From NCBI GenBank assembly GCA_964390645.1, contig CAYMLL010000084.1:1-24363 (forward strand): a stretch of DNA of 24,363 nt, given 5' to 3'. This document shows positions 1 through 7,430 of this stretch, piece by piece; position 1 is the stretch's first letter; each line of letters starts with the position of its first letter. The position numbers and the translations under genes are program-made. The notes under the pieces were generated by a model. It saw only the letters and a program-made list of their open reading frames with translations, was not told the origin of the DNA and ran no database searches. The DNA comes from CAYMLL01 sp964390645. GTDB taxonomy: Bacteria; Planctomycetota; UBA8108.

Positions 1-50
1 AGGTTCCTGTCCCTAACGGGGTCCGGGTTCGAGTCCCGGCTCTCGCACCA
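1..50 (+). tRNA. 3' part of a tRNA, probably tRNA-Leu (5' end off the window)
   Basis: The bases up to 50 end in an encoded CCA. They contain a T arm (stem CCGGG/CCCGG around a TTCGAGT loop) followed by a seven-base acceptor strand CTCTCGC and discriminator A. Before the T arm, a CCC-TAAC-GGG stem-loop fits the long variable arm of a class II tRNA. A long variable arm with discriminator A73 points to Leu rather than Ser, which usually has G73. The anticodon lies upstream of the window edge, so the isoacceptor cannot be read. The assembly starts roughly in the anticodon loop. Confidence 0.85.
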
Positions 51-659
51 ACTTACTGTACAATGCCTCAGGTAAACTCCCGGCGCGGCCGGAAAAGCCC
101 CGATTCGGTCACGGACTTTTCTACGGACTTTCCCGTTCCGCCACCCACCCCGACCCGGCGCGGGGCTCCGCTCACACCGACTTTGACGTGAAGGACCAGG
201 TCAGCATTCGCGGTTGACCGAACACCGGGCGCGACCGTCACGCCCCGGGCAATCCTCCAACCCCACCGGTGTCGTGGCCACACGGATATCCCGTGCCGGA
301 CGAAAGTCGCGCTCCAGGCCCCCGACAGGTCGTCGAGCGCTCGACGGGAAAGACACCCGCGGGAGGATGTTCTTTCGCCGGCCCGGCCGCTTCGCCGTTC
401 GCTTCCGCGCCGTTCCATCGCCGCCCGCGTGCCCCGAGGTATTGACTCCCTGGACGGGAACAAGGATCCTGAACGCGGCCCTCCGGGCTCGGGTTCTACC
501 CGGGTTCAGGTGAGAGGCCGTTCGAACGGCGGAGACTGTCGCCGGGGGGCCCGATCCGGTACGGACCCGGGGCGAGAGCTCCTCTTTGCAAGGGAAACGG
601 TCGGGCCGTCGGCGTGGCCACGTGTTCCCGGCACCTTCCCTTCCTGGGGCACGATCAAG
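51..659. other. Leader/intergenic region with no recognised gene
   Basis: About 600 bases lie between the tRNA and the antiporter start. The open frames here, including one of 99 codons on the plus strand from 214, give arginine- and proline-rich translations without recognisable motifs and look like GC-rich shadow frames. A short direct repeat of TACGGACTTT-type sequence occurs at about 111-132. No convincing promoter or terminator was identified. A small unknown gene cannot be excluded. Confidence 0.5.
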
Positions 660-1739
660 GTGGAAGAGCTGATCCCGTCCGAGTGGTTCACGGACCTGCG
701 ATGGTGGGCGCTGCTGGGCATCGTCGCCGTCTCGATGTACTGCCTGATGACCGGCGCCGACTGGCTGGTCGACGGGGCCAGCGGGCTCGCCCGGCGGCTC
801 CGTATCCCGAAGATCATCATCGGGGCGACCATCGTCTCGCTGGGGACGACCGCACCGGAGTGTGCCGTCAGCGTGATGGCTGCGTGGGGTGGAAAGCCAG
901 GCCTGGCACTGGGGAACGCCGTCGGCTCGATCATCGCCGACACCGGCTTGATCTTCGGACTGGGCTGCATGCTGGTCGCGCTGCCGGTCAACCGCTTCCT
1001 GCTCTCGCGCCAGGGCTGGGTCCAGTTCGGCTCGGCCGTCCTTCTGGCCGGACTGTGCTACGGCATGTGGCAACGCCACGGCGACGAGGCCCATCTGCCC
1101 CGGTGGGTCGGCGGCCTCTTCCTGCTGCTGCTGGGCGCCTACATGATCGTCTCGATTCTCTGGAGCCGGCGGATCGAGGCACTGTCGCAGACCGGCGACG
1201 GGCCGAACCAGGCCGGGGCGAACGATCGAGAGGCGCACACTCGACGGGCAGCCCGGCTGCTGGGCCTCGTGATCGTCGGAGTGGTCGTGGTCGTACTCAG
1301 CAGCCATGTCCTGATCGAGTCGGTCACCGTGCTGGCACGCCGGATGCTGGTGCCGCAGGTCGTGATCGCGGCGACCCTGGTCGCGTTCGGGACCAGCTTG
1401 CCGGAGCTGGTTGTGGGAATGATGGCCATCCGTCGTGGGCATCCCGACTTGCTCGTGGGGAACGTCATCGGCGCCGACGTGCTCAACGTGCTGTTCGTGA
1501 TCGGAGCCTCGGCCATCGCCAGGCCCCTTCCGATCATCGAGCCGGGCACACGGTTTCCCGAGATCTTCCTCTACGTCCACCTGCCGACGATGCTGTTGAT
1601 ACTGGTGCTGTTTCGCGTGTTCATCGTTCGCGCCGTACGTCGCAACACCTTCGAGCGCTGGATGGGGGCGCCTCTGGTGCTGTTGTGGCTGGGATACGTG
1701 ATCCTGCAGTTCGTCGTCGCCAGCGGCGCCGTCGCATGA
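660..1739 (+). CDS. Sodium/calcium exchanger-family membrane antiporter
   Basis: A 359-residue integral membrane protein of the CaCA (Ca2+/cation antiporter) superfamily, expected to exchange Ca2+ or another cation for Na+ or H+ across the inner membrane. Both inverted alpha repeats are visible. Repeat 1 has GTTAPE at about 62-67 and GNAVGSIIADT at 85-95; repeat 2 has GTSLPE at about 244-249 and GNVIGADVLN at 267-276. A polar loop at about 170-200 separates the two halves, as in the family. The ion-binding glutamates are conserved (E67, E249). Repeat 2 has Asp in GAD, but repeat 1 lacks the usual GSN-type Asn. I chose GTG 660 because the hydrophobic protein begins directly after it and the upstream frame reads as low-complexity. 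No strong ribosome binding site is seen; a GGGG lies about 10 bases upstream. The 3' end overlaps a convergent gene. Confidence 0.85.
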   Translation: MEELIPSEWFTDLRWWALLGIVAVSMYCLMTGADWLVDGASGLARRLRIPKIIIGATIVSLGTTAPECAVSVMAAWGGKPGLALGNAVGSIIADTGLIFGLGCMLVALPVNRFLLSRQGWVQFGSAVLLAGLCYGMWQRHGDEAHLPRWVGGLFLLLLGAYMIVSILWSRRIEALSQTGDGPNQAGANDREAHTRRAARLLGLVIVGVVVVVLSSHVLIESVTVLARRMLVPQVVIAATLVAFGTSLPELVVGMMAIRRGHPDLLVGNVIGADVLNVLFVIGASAIARPLPIIEPGTRFPEIFLYVHLPTMLLILVLFRVFIVRAVRRNTFERWMGAPLVLLWLGYVILQFVVASGAVA

Positions 1740-2188
1740 CCGTTCATCAGGACGCAACAGTCCTGCCCCCTCGCCTCACGAATCACCTTCGGTCGTCGCA
1801 ACAGTGCCACGATATGACGGTTCTCGATCACCGGGGCCCGGTGCCCCTCGCAGAATCGCTCCTTGCGAACATGCGTCGTGAACCACTTCTGGAGCGTCTC
1901 GGCACCGGCTGACTCGATCTTGTCCGACGACCCCACACGATCGATGGCCACATCTTGCCGTTCGACCCAGTCGAACTCCGGTGTCGCCCGGTCGTTGTCA
2001 TGGAGCGCGTGGCAGAGCTCCACCACCACCCTGTCGAGGTTGAACGAAGGAATCTTCCCCGGCTCGTCGTTCCAGCCGCCGGCGGAGAATCCTGTCTCCT
2101 CGAAGTGGCCGAGAACGAGAAGGATGGAGTCGATCTGTCTTGCGGTCACCGGACTCGCTCGGGTGCGTCCGCCATCAGCTGCCGCCAC
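1571..2188 (-). CDS. DUF6508 family protein of unknown function
   Basis: A 205-codon frame whose residues about 19-138 resemble DUF6508 proteins: an opening helix ending LGHFEETGF, FDWVERQD at about 72-79, and the conserved block TTHVRKERFCEGH at about 104-116, followed by HIVALLRR. No biochemical role is established for this family. The recognisable domain stops near base 1768. The last 55 or so residues are encoded opposite the antiporter C-terminus and look like antisense translation, so the true stop may have been lost by a frameshift. The start shown is a GTG; another GTG at 2149 is possible, and neither has a good ribosome binding site. The next gene downstream is the convergent antiporter. 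Confidence 0.65.
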   Translation of the reverse strand: MAAADGGRTRASPVTARQIDSILLVLGHFEETGFSAGGWNDEPGKIPSFNLDRVVVELCHALHDNDRATPEFDWVERQDVAIDRVGSSDKIESAGAETLQKWFTTHVRKERFCEGHRAPVIENRHIVALLRRPKVIREARGQDCCVLMNGHATAPLATTNCRITYPSHNSTRGAPIQRSKVLRRTARTMNTRNSTSINSIVGRWT

Positions 2189-2532
2189 GTCGAGCGTGAG
2201 CTGTCACGGCGGTCCGATCCACGGCGCGTTTTCAAACTCACCCGCTCTGCCCGCCGTGCCCTGACGCGTGAAGGCTCCCCACCGCCCGACGGCCATTCCC
2301 GGCGCTCGAAGGGCGCCTGGGCTGCGCCGGCGTGGCACGCGCGCCGGCCGGTCGTCCACGTGTCGGCCAACGACCCCGGCGGTCGGCCGATTCGCGTGGC
2401 AACACCCGGCGGCACGAGCCCGCGTGAGGAGGCCGCCCCGGACTGCGGGCCCGACATCAGGATCCGTGCTGCTACAATGCGCTCGGGCGTCTTGACCCTC
2501 CGGATATGAAACTCATCTTCCAGGTCGTCGCC
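2189..2532. other. Divergent intergenic region
   Basis: This stretch separates the leftward DUF6508 gene from the rightward MORN-CAP gene. Apart from the promoter-like pair near 2451-2478 I see no gene. Open frames crossing it are arginine- and proline-rich and lack motifs. Confidence 0.5.
2451..2478 (+). promoter_or_regulatory. Candidate sigma70-type promoter for the MORN-CAP gene
   Basis: A CCGACA element (2451-2456; four of six matches to TTGACA) and TACAAT (2473-2478; five of six matches to TATAAT) are separated by 16 bases. Transcription would start near 2485, leaving a leader of about 48 bases before ATG 2533. In such GC-rich sequence the TACAAT stands out. Inferred from sequence only. 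Confidence 0.4.
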
Positions 2533-3893
2533 ATGATCGAACACAGCCGAGCCCGCTCTTCCTTCCCGGCGTTTCTTCCGTCCGCGGTGGTCGCGGTCGT
2601 ACTCTTCTCGCCGGCCGCCCCGCGGGCGGAGACCATCACCTCGAAGCACGACAACGGCAAGCTCAAGGAGAAGTACAGCACCGACAAGAACGGCAAGAAG
2701 CAGGGCTCGTACACGAGCTACTACGAGAGCGGCAAGAAGAAGGTCCGCTGCCGCTACTCCGGCGGCCGACTCAACGGCCGCTACACGGAGTATCACGAGA
2801 CCGGCAAGACCCGGCTCGAGAAGACGTACAAGAAGGGGCAGCTGTCCGGCACCGTCACTCTCTACGACGAGAACGGTGCTGTCCTTCACCGGGCCGCCTA
2901 CAAGAAGGGGCGAGCCTTCCTCTACGGCGGGCCGAGATCACGAACTCCGTTCGCCCTCCACCCGGTTCCTCGCGACAAGATCATCGAGAAGGTGATCGAG
3001 CTCCGACCGCGCAACTACGAGGGGGGCCGGTACAAGAAGGAGAAGTTCGAGGTGGAAGGCAAGGCGAGACAGCCCTACGTCGCGGGCACGCTCGAGAAGG
3101 AGTACCTCCAGGACTCGCTGCGACATCTCCAGGTCTATCGATTTCTCTGCGGATTGAAGTACGACCTCGAGCTTCACGAACCGTTCAACGAGCTGGCCCA
3201 GCACGCCGCTCTCGTCAGCGCGGCCAACAGGAAGCTCGACCATGATCCCGGGCGTCCACCGGGCATGGACCCGGCCGTCTTCGAGCTCGGCTCGCGAGGG
3301 GCCGGAAGATCGAACCTGCACCAGGAGCAAGGCAGCCTCCTCGACGCGATCGACGGCTTCATGGCCGACGAGGACCCTTCCAACATCGAGGGAGTCGGTC
3401 ACCGGGCCTGGTGCCTGAGCCCCCTGATGCGCAGAACCGGCCTCGGGGACTGCGACAGCTACCAGGCGATGTACGCCTTCGATCGCAGCCGGACGATCCG
3501 CGGCAAAGTGCTCGACACCGTGCTCTTTCCGAACCAGGGACACTATCCCGTCGAGTACTTCCACCCGACCTGGCCGTGGAGCGTGACATTCCCGACCGGC
3601 AAGTACGGCGTCCCGAAGAAGAGCGAGCTCGAGGTCGAGGTCTGGGAGCTCGACGAGGACCTCATCAAGAAGAAGAGGCTCGAGCTCGAGTATCTCGGCG
3701 TGCGGGCCGAGTCCTACGGGATGGGTCACGGCATCATATTCCGTCCGAAGCTCGACGCCACGAGCCCGCTCACCGGAAAGAAGCTCCTCGCGTCGCTCCG
3801 CTGGGGCCCGACGGCAAAGTCGACCGTCGGCGTCGATTACGTCGTCGACTTCTTGGGGATTGAAGGCGAGCGAAGCGAGACGCCCGCGCCCGG
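2533..3893 (+). CDS. Secreted protein with YwqK/MORN-like repeats and a CAP domain (3' end lost in gap)
   Basis: The product starts with a signal peptide (basic MIEHSRARSSF, hydrophobic core, predicted cut after about APRA), so it is exported. Residues about 36-120 hold four degenerate repeats of roughly 23 residues with xxNGKxKxxY / GKKxGxYxxYYExG character, the MORN variant of YwqK-type proteins. Residues about 190-325 match the CAP (SCP/PR-1-like) fold: a helix with YRFLCGL, HAALVSAANRKLDHDP, and VGHRAWCLSP, with the His positions typical of CAP cavities. A further charged region follows at about 340-450. I chose ATG 2533 over ATG 2506 because it places a normal signal peptide at the N-terminus and has AGG eight bases upstream. 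The frame runs into the 10-N gap at 3894, so the C-terminus is unknown. CAP proteins vary in function (lipid binding, proteolysis, toxins), so no activity is assigned. Confidence 0.75.
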
Positions 3894-3903
3894 NNNNNNN
3901 NNN
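3894..3903. other. Assembly gap of 10 N
   Basis: Ten unknown bases interrupt the end of the CAP gene. The right flank begins with a 16-base T run (3907-3922) and soon after a 10-base C run (3937-3946), unlike the rest of the window, which suggests low-quality contig ends. Sequence and distance across the gap should not be trusted. Confidence 0.95.
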
Positions 3904-4097
3904 TTGTTTTTTTTTTTTTTTTCTCCGCGCCCGCGTCCCCCCCCCCAACCGACCGCGGCGGCGATCCCTCGGACGAGTGACCGGAGCCACTCGAGGTGGC
4001 CCGGAAGGCCGCACGCAGAGCACGCATGAAGACGAACCGAGCCCGGTCTCGCTCCGTCTGCGAGCCGGTTGTCGGTCCGGGCCGGAGGCCGTGCGGC

Positions 4098-7000
4098 TCA
4101 ATCGCGGAGAAGCCCGATCACCGCACCCGCGTCCACGCCGATGCGCTCGAGCTCCTCACGCAGTCGCCGCTCCCCCGCCCCGGCGCCCCGGTGAAGCGCC
4201 CAGGCGCGAACGAATAGATCGGCCTCGCGGTCGAAGCACTCGATCAGAGCGTCCCTGGCCTCGACGTCGTCCCGACGCAGCGAGACGAGGAACAGCGCCA
4301 GCTCGCGCGCGTCCGTCGATCGACCGTGCCTCCACTGCTCGAGCAGCAGGCTCCGCAACGCGGAACTCGTGCTCGAGATCGGCATGTCCCGCACCCGATC
4401 CCGCACCAGCTCCCGACGGCGACGGAGCCCTTCGGGCTCGGGGTCGACCAGAGCCTGGGGCGCCAGGCCCTTCTCGAGCGCGGCGAGCCGCCGGCGCGCG
4501 TGCTCGCGAGCCCCATCCCTCTCGACGGCCTCGCGGTAGGCACCCGTCGCGGCGTCCACGTCGCCGCCGGCCTCGTGCGCACGGCCGAGCATCTCGAGAA
4601 GCCGACCGTTCGGCGCCGCGCCGGCGCGCAGCGACCCCAGGACCCGCACCGCATCATCCGGCTGGCAGAGGATGATCGAGATCTCGGCGAGCTCGAGATA
4701 GGCCGCACCGAGCTTCCCGTCCCGGCGGACCGCCTGACGAAAGAGCTCCATCGCCTCGTACAGACGACCGCGCGCGCGCTCCGCCCGGCCGCGTCGGTGC
4801 AGCGCCTTGGCGACTTCCCCCGCGTACTCCAGAGCGAGCGCCTCCTGCTGCGCGCCGCGAAAGGCCTCGGAGTCGCGAAAACGCCCCAGGAGAGCCGCAC
4901 CGGCGGCCTCTCGCCCGGCTCGCACCAGCGCACGACCGAGGTAGAGGCAGGTCTCGACGTGCCACGGATTCACGACGAGACGCGCGGACAGCGCCGCGAC
5001 ACCCTCGTCGACACGACCCGCGTCGACGAGCGCCCGGCCGTAGTCGACCAGGTGCGCGCGCAGCACGGACCGGTCGAGGCTCTCGAGGATCTCGACCGCG
5101 CCGACCCCGTCGCCGAGAGCCAGTCGCGCCCGCGCCAGCGCCGTCCGTGCCGAGACCCGTCCGGGTCGCTTCTCGTGCACCAGCCCCAGCAGCGCGACCG
5201 CCTCGCGCGTACGCGCCAGTGTCAGCAGAAGCCGACCCTGACGCTCCCGCAGCGCGACCTCGACCTCGGTCCAGCTCGCCGAACGATCGATGCGGGGAGC
5301 CCGCTCCTCGATGAGCGCGAGAGCCGCCGTGACACGATGCCGCCGGCCCAGGGTCTCCGCCTCACGCAGCAGCGCGACGAGGTCGACGCCGGTCGACTTC
5401 GCCACGCTGGCGCCGGACGAGAGCAGATCCACGTCAGTCGTGTCCACCGGGCCGCGCGTCGAGCGTCCCGTCTCGACGGTCGAGCGCGCAGCGCCCGACC
5501 CCTCCGCGGACTCGACGACGCGGTGCGTGCGATCGATTCGCGGGCGCTCGAGCGTCTGCACACGCCCGGACGGCCAGGAGATGTCAACGCGGGACACGTC
5601 GACATCGCCCGTCCCGAGCCCGACGCGCACACGTGGGTCGCACGACGACGCGTAGCTGCGACCGGCCCGGCACTCGAACACCCGAGCGGTCTCCTGATCG
5701 CCCCGACGGATCGTGAAGACGACACGCGCGCCGTAGCCGTCGCGGTTGCTGTCTCGACCCTCCAGGCGCAACGCGATCCAGTGAGCCCCCGCGTGGTCGT
5801 TTCGCAGCAAGGCCACGGGACCACCGGTCGAGACGACGATCAGATCCTCGTCGCCGTCGTCATCGATGTCGGCGCTCGCCACGGCGCGACTGACGGTGGC
5901 TCTGTCAAACCAGGCCCCGGAGGCCCCGGAGACATCACGGAAACGCTCGCCGTCCACGTTCTGAAGGAGCTGGTCGCGCTGCGCGAAGGTCTGCCCCTCG
6001 CGAATCTCCGCGGCGTTGTCGAGGACGTGGCCGTTGCCGACGTACAGATCCAGGTCGCCGTCAAGGTCGTGGTCGAGCAGCACGATGCCGAAGCCGAGCA
6101 TCTCCATCGACACGCCTCCGAGCCCCGTCGACTCGCTCACCTCACGGAACAGACCGCCGCCCTCGTTACGATAGTACGCGTTCCGCTCGTCGGTGAAGTT
6201 CGTCACCACGAGATCCGGGCGACCGTCGAGATCGATGTCGCCGACGTCGACTCCCATTCCCGCCTGGGAGATTCCCTCGCGCGAGTACGCGACGTCGGCC
6301 AGGAGCCCGATCTCCTGGAAGCGGCCGGTGCCGTCGTTGCGAAAGAGCAGGTTCGGTGTCTGATCAGAGGCGACGTAGATGTCCTGGTCACCGTCGTCGT
6401 CGTGGTCGAGCGCCACGACGCCGAGTGACTTGCCCGCTGCCGGGCCACCGACCGCGATACCGGAGCGCTGACTGACGTCCTCGAAGCGGCCACCGCCGAG
6501 GTTGCGGTAGAGGCGATCGGGAACGCCGGGGAACTCCCGCGGGCTGCAGTAGGTCCTGGTCCGGCCTGCACGCGAAGTGCAGACCTTGCCCGGGTCGTAG
6601 TCCACGTAGTTGCAGACGTAGAGATCGAGCAGGCCGTCACCGTCGACGTCGACGAAGGTCGCGCTCGAGCTCCACTCCGGAGCCTCCACTGCGGCCGTCC
6701 CGGTCACGTCCTCGAAGCGACCGTCGCCGAGGTTGCGGTAGAGAACGTTGACGCCGAAGTTCGTGACGTAGAGGTCGCTTCGTCCGTCGTTGTCGAAGTC
6801 GCCGACGGCGGCGCCCGACCCGTATCCCCTGTCCCCCACGCCCGCCGCTGCGGTCACATCCTCGAAGCGACCATCGCCGAGGTTGCGATACAGGACGTTG
6901 CCGACGCCGCCGGGGCCGCCGACGTCGGGATGCTCGTTACCGTTGACCAGGTAGAGGTCGAGCCGACCGTCGCCGTCGCAGTCAATCCAGGCGGCCCCGC

Positions 7001-7235
7001 CCACCGTGGTCTCCGGCATGAAGCGCTTGCCGGTGGCGCCGTTCGTGTGATGGAAGCTGATGCCGGAGCCATTCGTGATGTCGACGAATCCCGCCGCCAC
7101 GGACGTCCGGACGATCCCCGACGAGGTCCCCGGGCTCGACTCTTCGTCACCGCAAGACGACAGCGCGAGCGGCGCCAGAAACAGCGCGGGCACCGCCAGA
7201 AAAGTAGCGAGCAGGTCGGGCCGGGCAGCGTTCAT
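4098..7235 (-). CDS. Lipoprotein with FG-GAP/VCBS repeats, ASPIC/UnbV domain and C-terminal TPRs
   Basis: A predicted exported lipoprotein of about 1045 residues. A hydrophobic signal segment ends in LALSSC, a plausible lipobox. Residues about 45-480 contain many FG-GAP/VCBS (CRTAC1-like) repeats with the calcium-binding pattern D-x-D-G-D-G-x-x-D-L, for example DCDGDGRLDLYLVNG and DFDNDGRSDLYVTNFG, indicating an integrin-like beta-propeller. Residues about 490-565 form the ASPIC/UnbV module (CRAGRSYASSCDPRVRVGLG). From about 615 to the end are TPR-like helical repeats (AYLELAEISI, LYEAMELFRQAV). I chose ATG 7235, six codons inside the longest frame (GTG 7253), because it gives a compact signal peptide; neither start has a clear ribosome binding site. 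Proteins of this architecture are abundant in Planctomycetota and Acidobacteriota, usually without a known substrate. A role in surface binding or protein interaction is inference. No operon partner is seen on this strand. Confidence 0.85.
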   Translation of the reverse strand: MNAARPDLLATFLAVPALFLAPLALSSCGDEESSPGTSSGIVRTSVAAGFVDITNGSGISFHHTNGATGKRFMPETTVGGAAWIDCDGDGRLDLYLVNGNEHPDVGGPGGVGNVLYRNLGDGRFEDVTAAAGVGDRGYGSGAAVGDFDNDGRSDLYVTNFGVNVLYRNLGDGRFEDVTGTAAVEAPEWSSSATFVDVDGDGLLDLYVCNYVDYDPGKVCTSRAGRTRTYCSPREFPGVPDRLYRNLGGGRFEDVSQRSGIAVGGPAAGKSLGVVALDHDDDGDQDIYVASDQTPNLLFRNDGTGRFQEIGLLADVAYSREGISQAGMGVDVGDIDLDGRPDLVVTNFTDERNAYYRNEGGGLFREVSESTGLGGVSMEMLGFGIVLLDHDLDGDLDLYVGNGHVLDNAAEIREGQTFAQRDQLLQNVDGERFRDVSGASGAWFDRATVSRAVASADIDDDGDEDLIVVSTGGPVALLRNDHAGAHWIALRLEGRDSNRDGYGARVVFTIRRGDQETARVFECRAGRSYASSCDPRVRVGLGTGDVDVSRVDISWPSGRVQTLERPRIDRTHRVVESAEGSGAARSTVETGRSTRGPVDTTDVDLLSSGASVAKSTGVDLVALLREAETLGRRHRVTAALALIEERAPRIDRSASWTEVEVALRERQGRLLLTLARTREAVALLGLVHEKRPGRVSARTALARARLALGDGVGAVEILESLDRSVLRAHLVDYGRALVDAGRVDEGVAALSARLVVNPWHVETCLYLGRALVRAGREAAGAALLGRFRDSEAFRGAQQEALALEYAGEVAKALHRRGRAERARGRLYEAMELFRQAVRRDGKLGAAYLELAEISIILCQPDDAVRVLGSLRAGAAPNGRLLEMLGRAHEAGGDVDAATGAYREAVERDGAREHARRRLAALEKGLAPQALVDPEPEGLRRRRELVRDRVRDMPISSTSSALRSLLLEQWRHGRSTDARELALFLVSLRRDDVEARDALIECFDREADLFVRAWALHRGAGAGERRLREELERIGVDAGAVIGLLRD

Positions 7236-7310
7236 AACGGCTCGTTTAAGCACGCAACCCGGCCGACTGCAAGGAGCGGTCGAGCATGGAGGCGGACAGG
7301 CCGTTTGCCC

Positions 7311-7339
7311 TTGTCTCCGACGTGGTCGAGCCGTATGCT
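7311..7339 (+). promoter_or_regulatory. Candidate promoter for the NPCBM-module gene
   Basis: TTGTCT (7311-7316) and TATGCT (7334-7339) are spaced by 17 bases, each matching four of six sigma70 consensus positions. The implied transcript start is near 7346, giving a leader of about 85 bases. This is a weak match; other sites in the 195-base divergent region are possible. Confidence 0.3.
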
Positions 7340-7430
7340 ACGAGGGCCGTTCAGTTTGGGTCATCGCTGCCTCCGGCGTGCTCGTCGGACGCTCGTCCTG
7401 GATATCCCCTGCTCTCTCGGAGGTCTCAAC

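Noticed and set aside
1..660. tRNA 3' end as an integration (att) site with an island beyond it
   Set aside because: No integrase, no second copy of the tRNA 3' end and no mobile genes are seen in the window.
201..1757. A 518-codon minus-strand frame opposite the antiporter
   Set aside because: The translation is composed of Q, D, H and R runs with no fold-like pattern, and the antiporter on the other strand is well supported.
4326..6428. A 700-codon plus-strand open frame
   Set aside because: It is antisense to the lipoprotein gene, which has clear VCBS, UnbV and TPR motifs; the plus frame has none.
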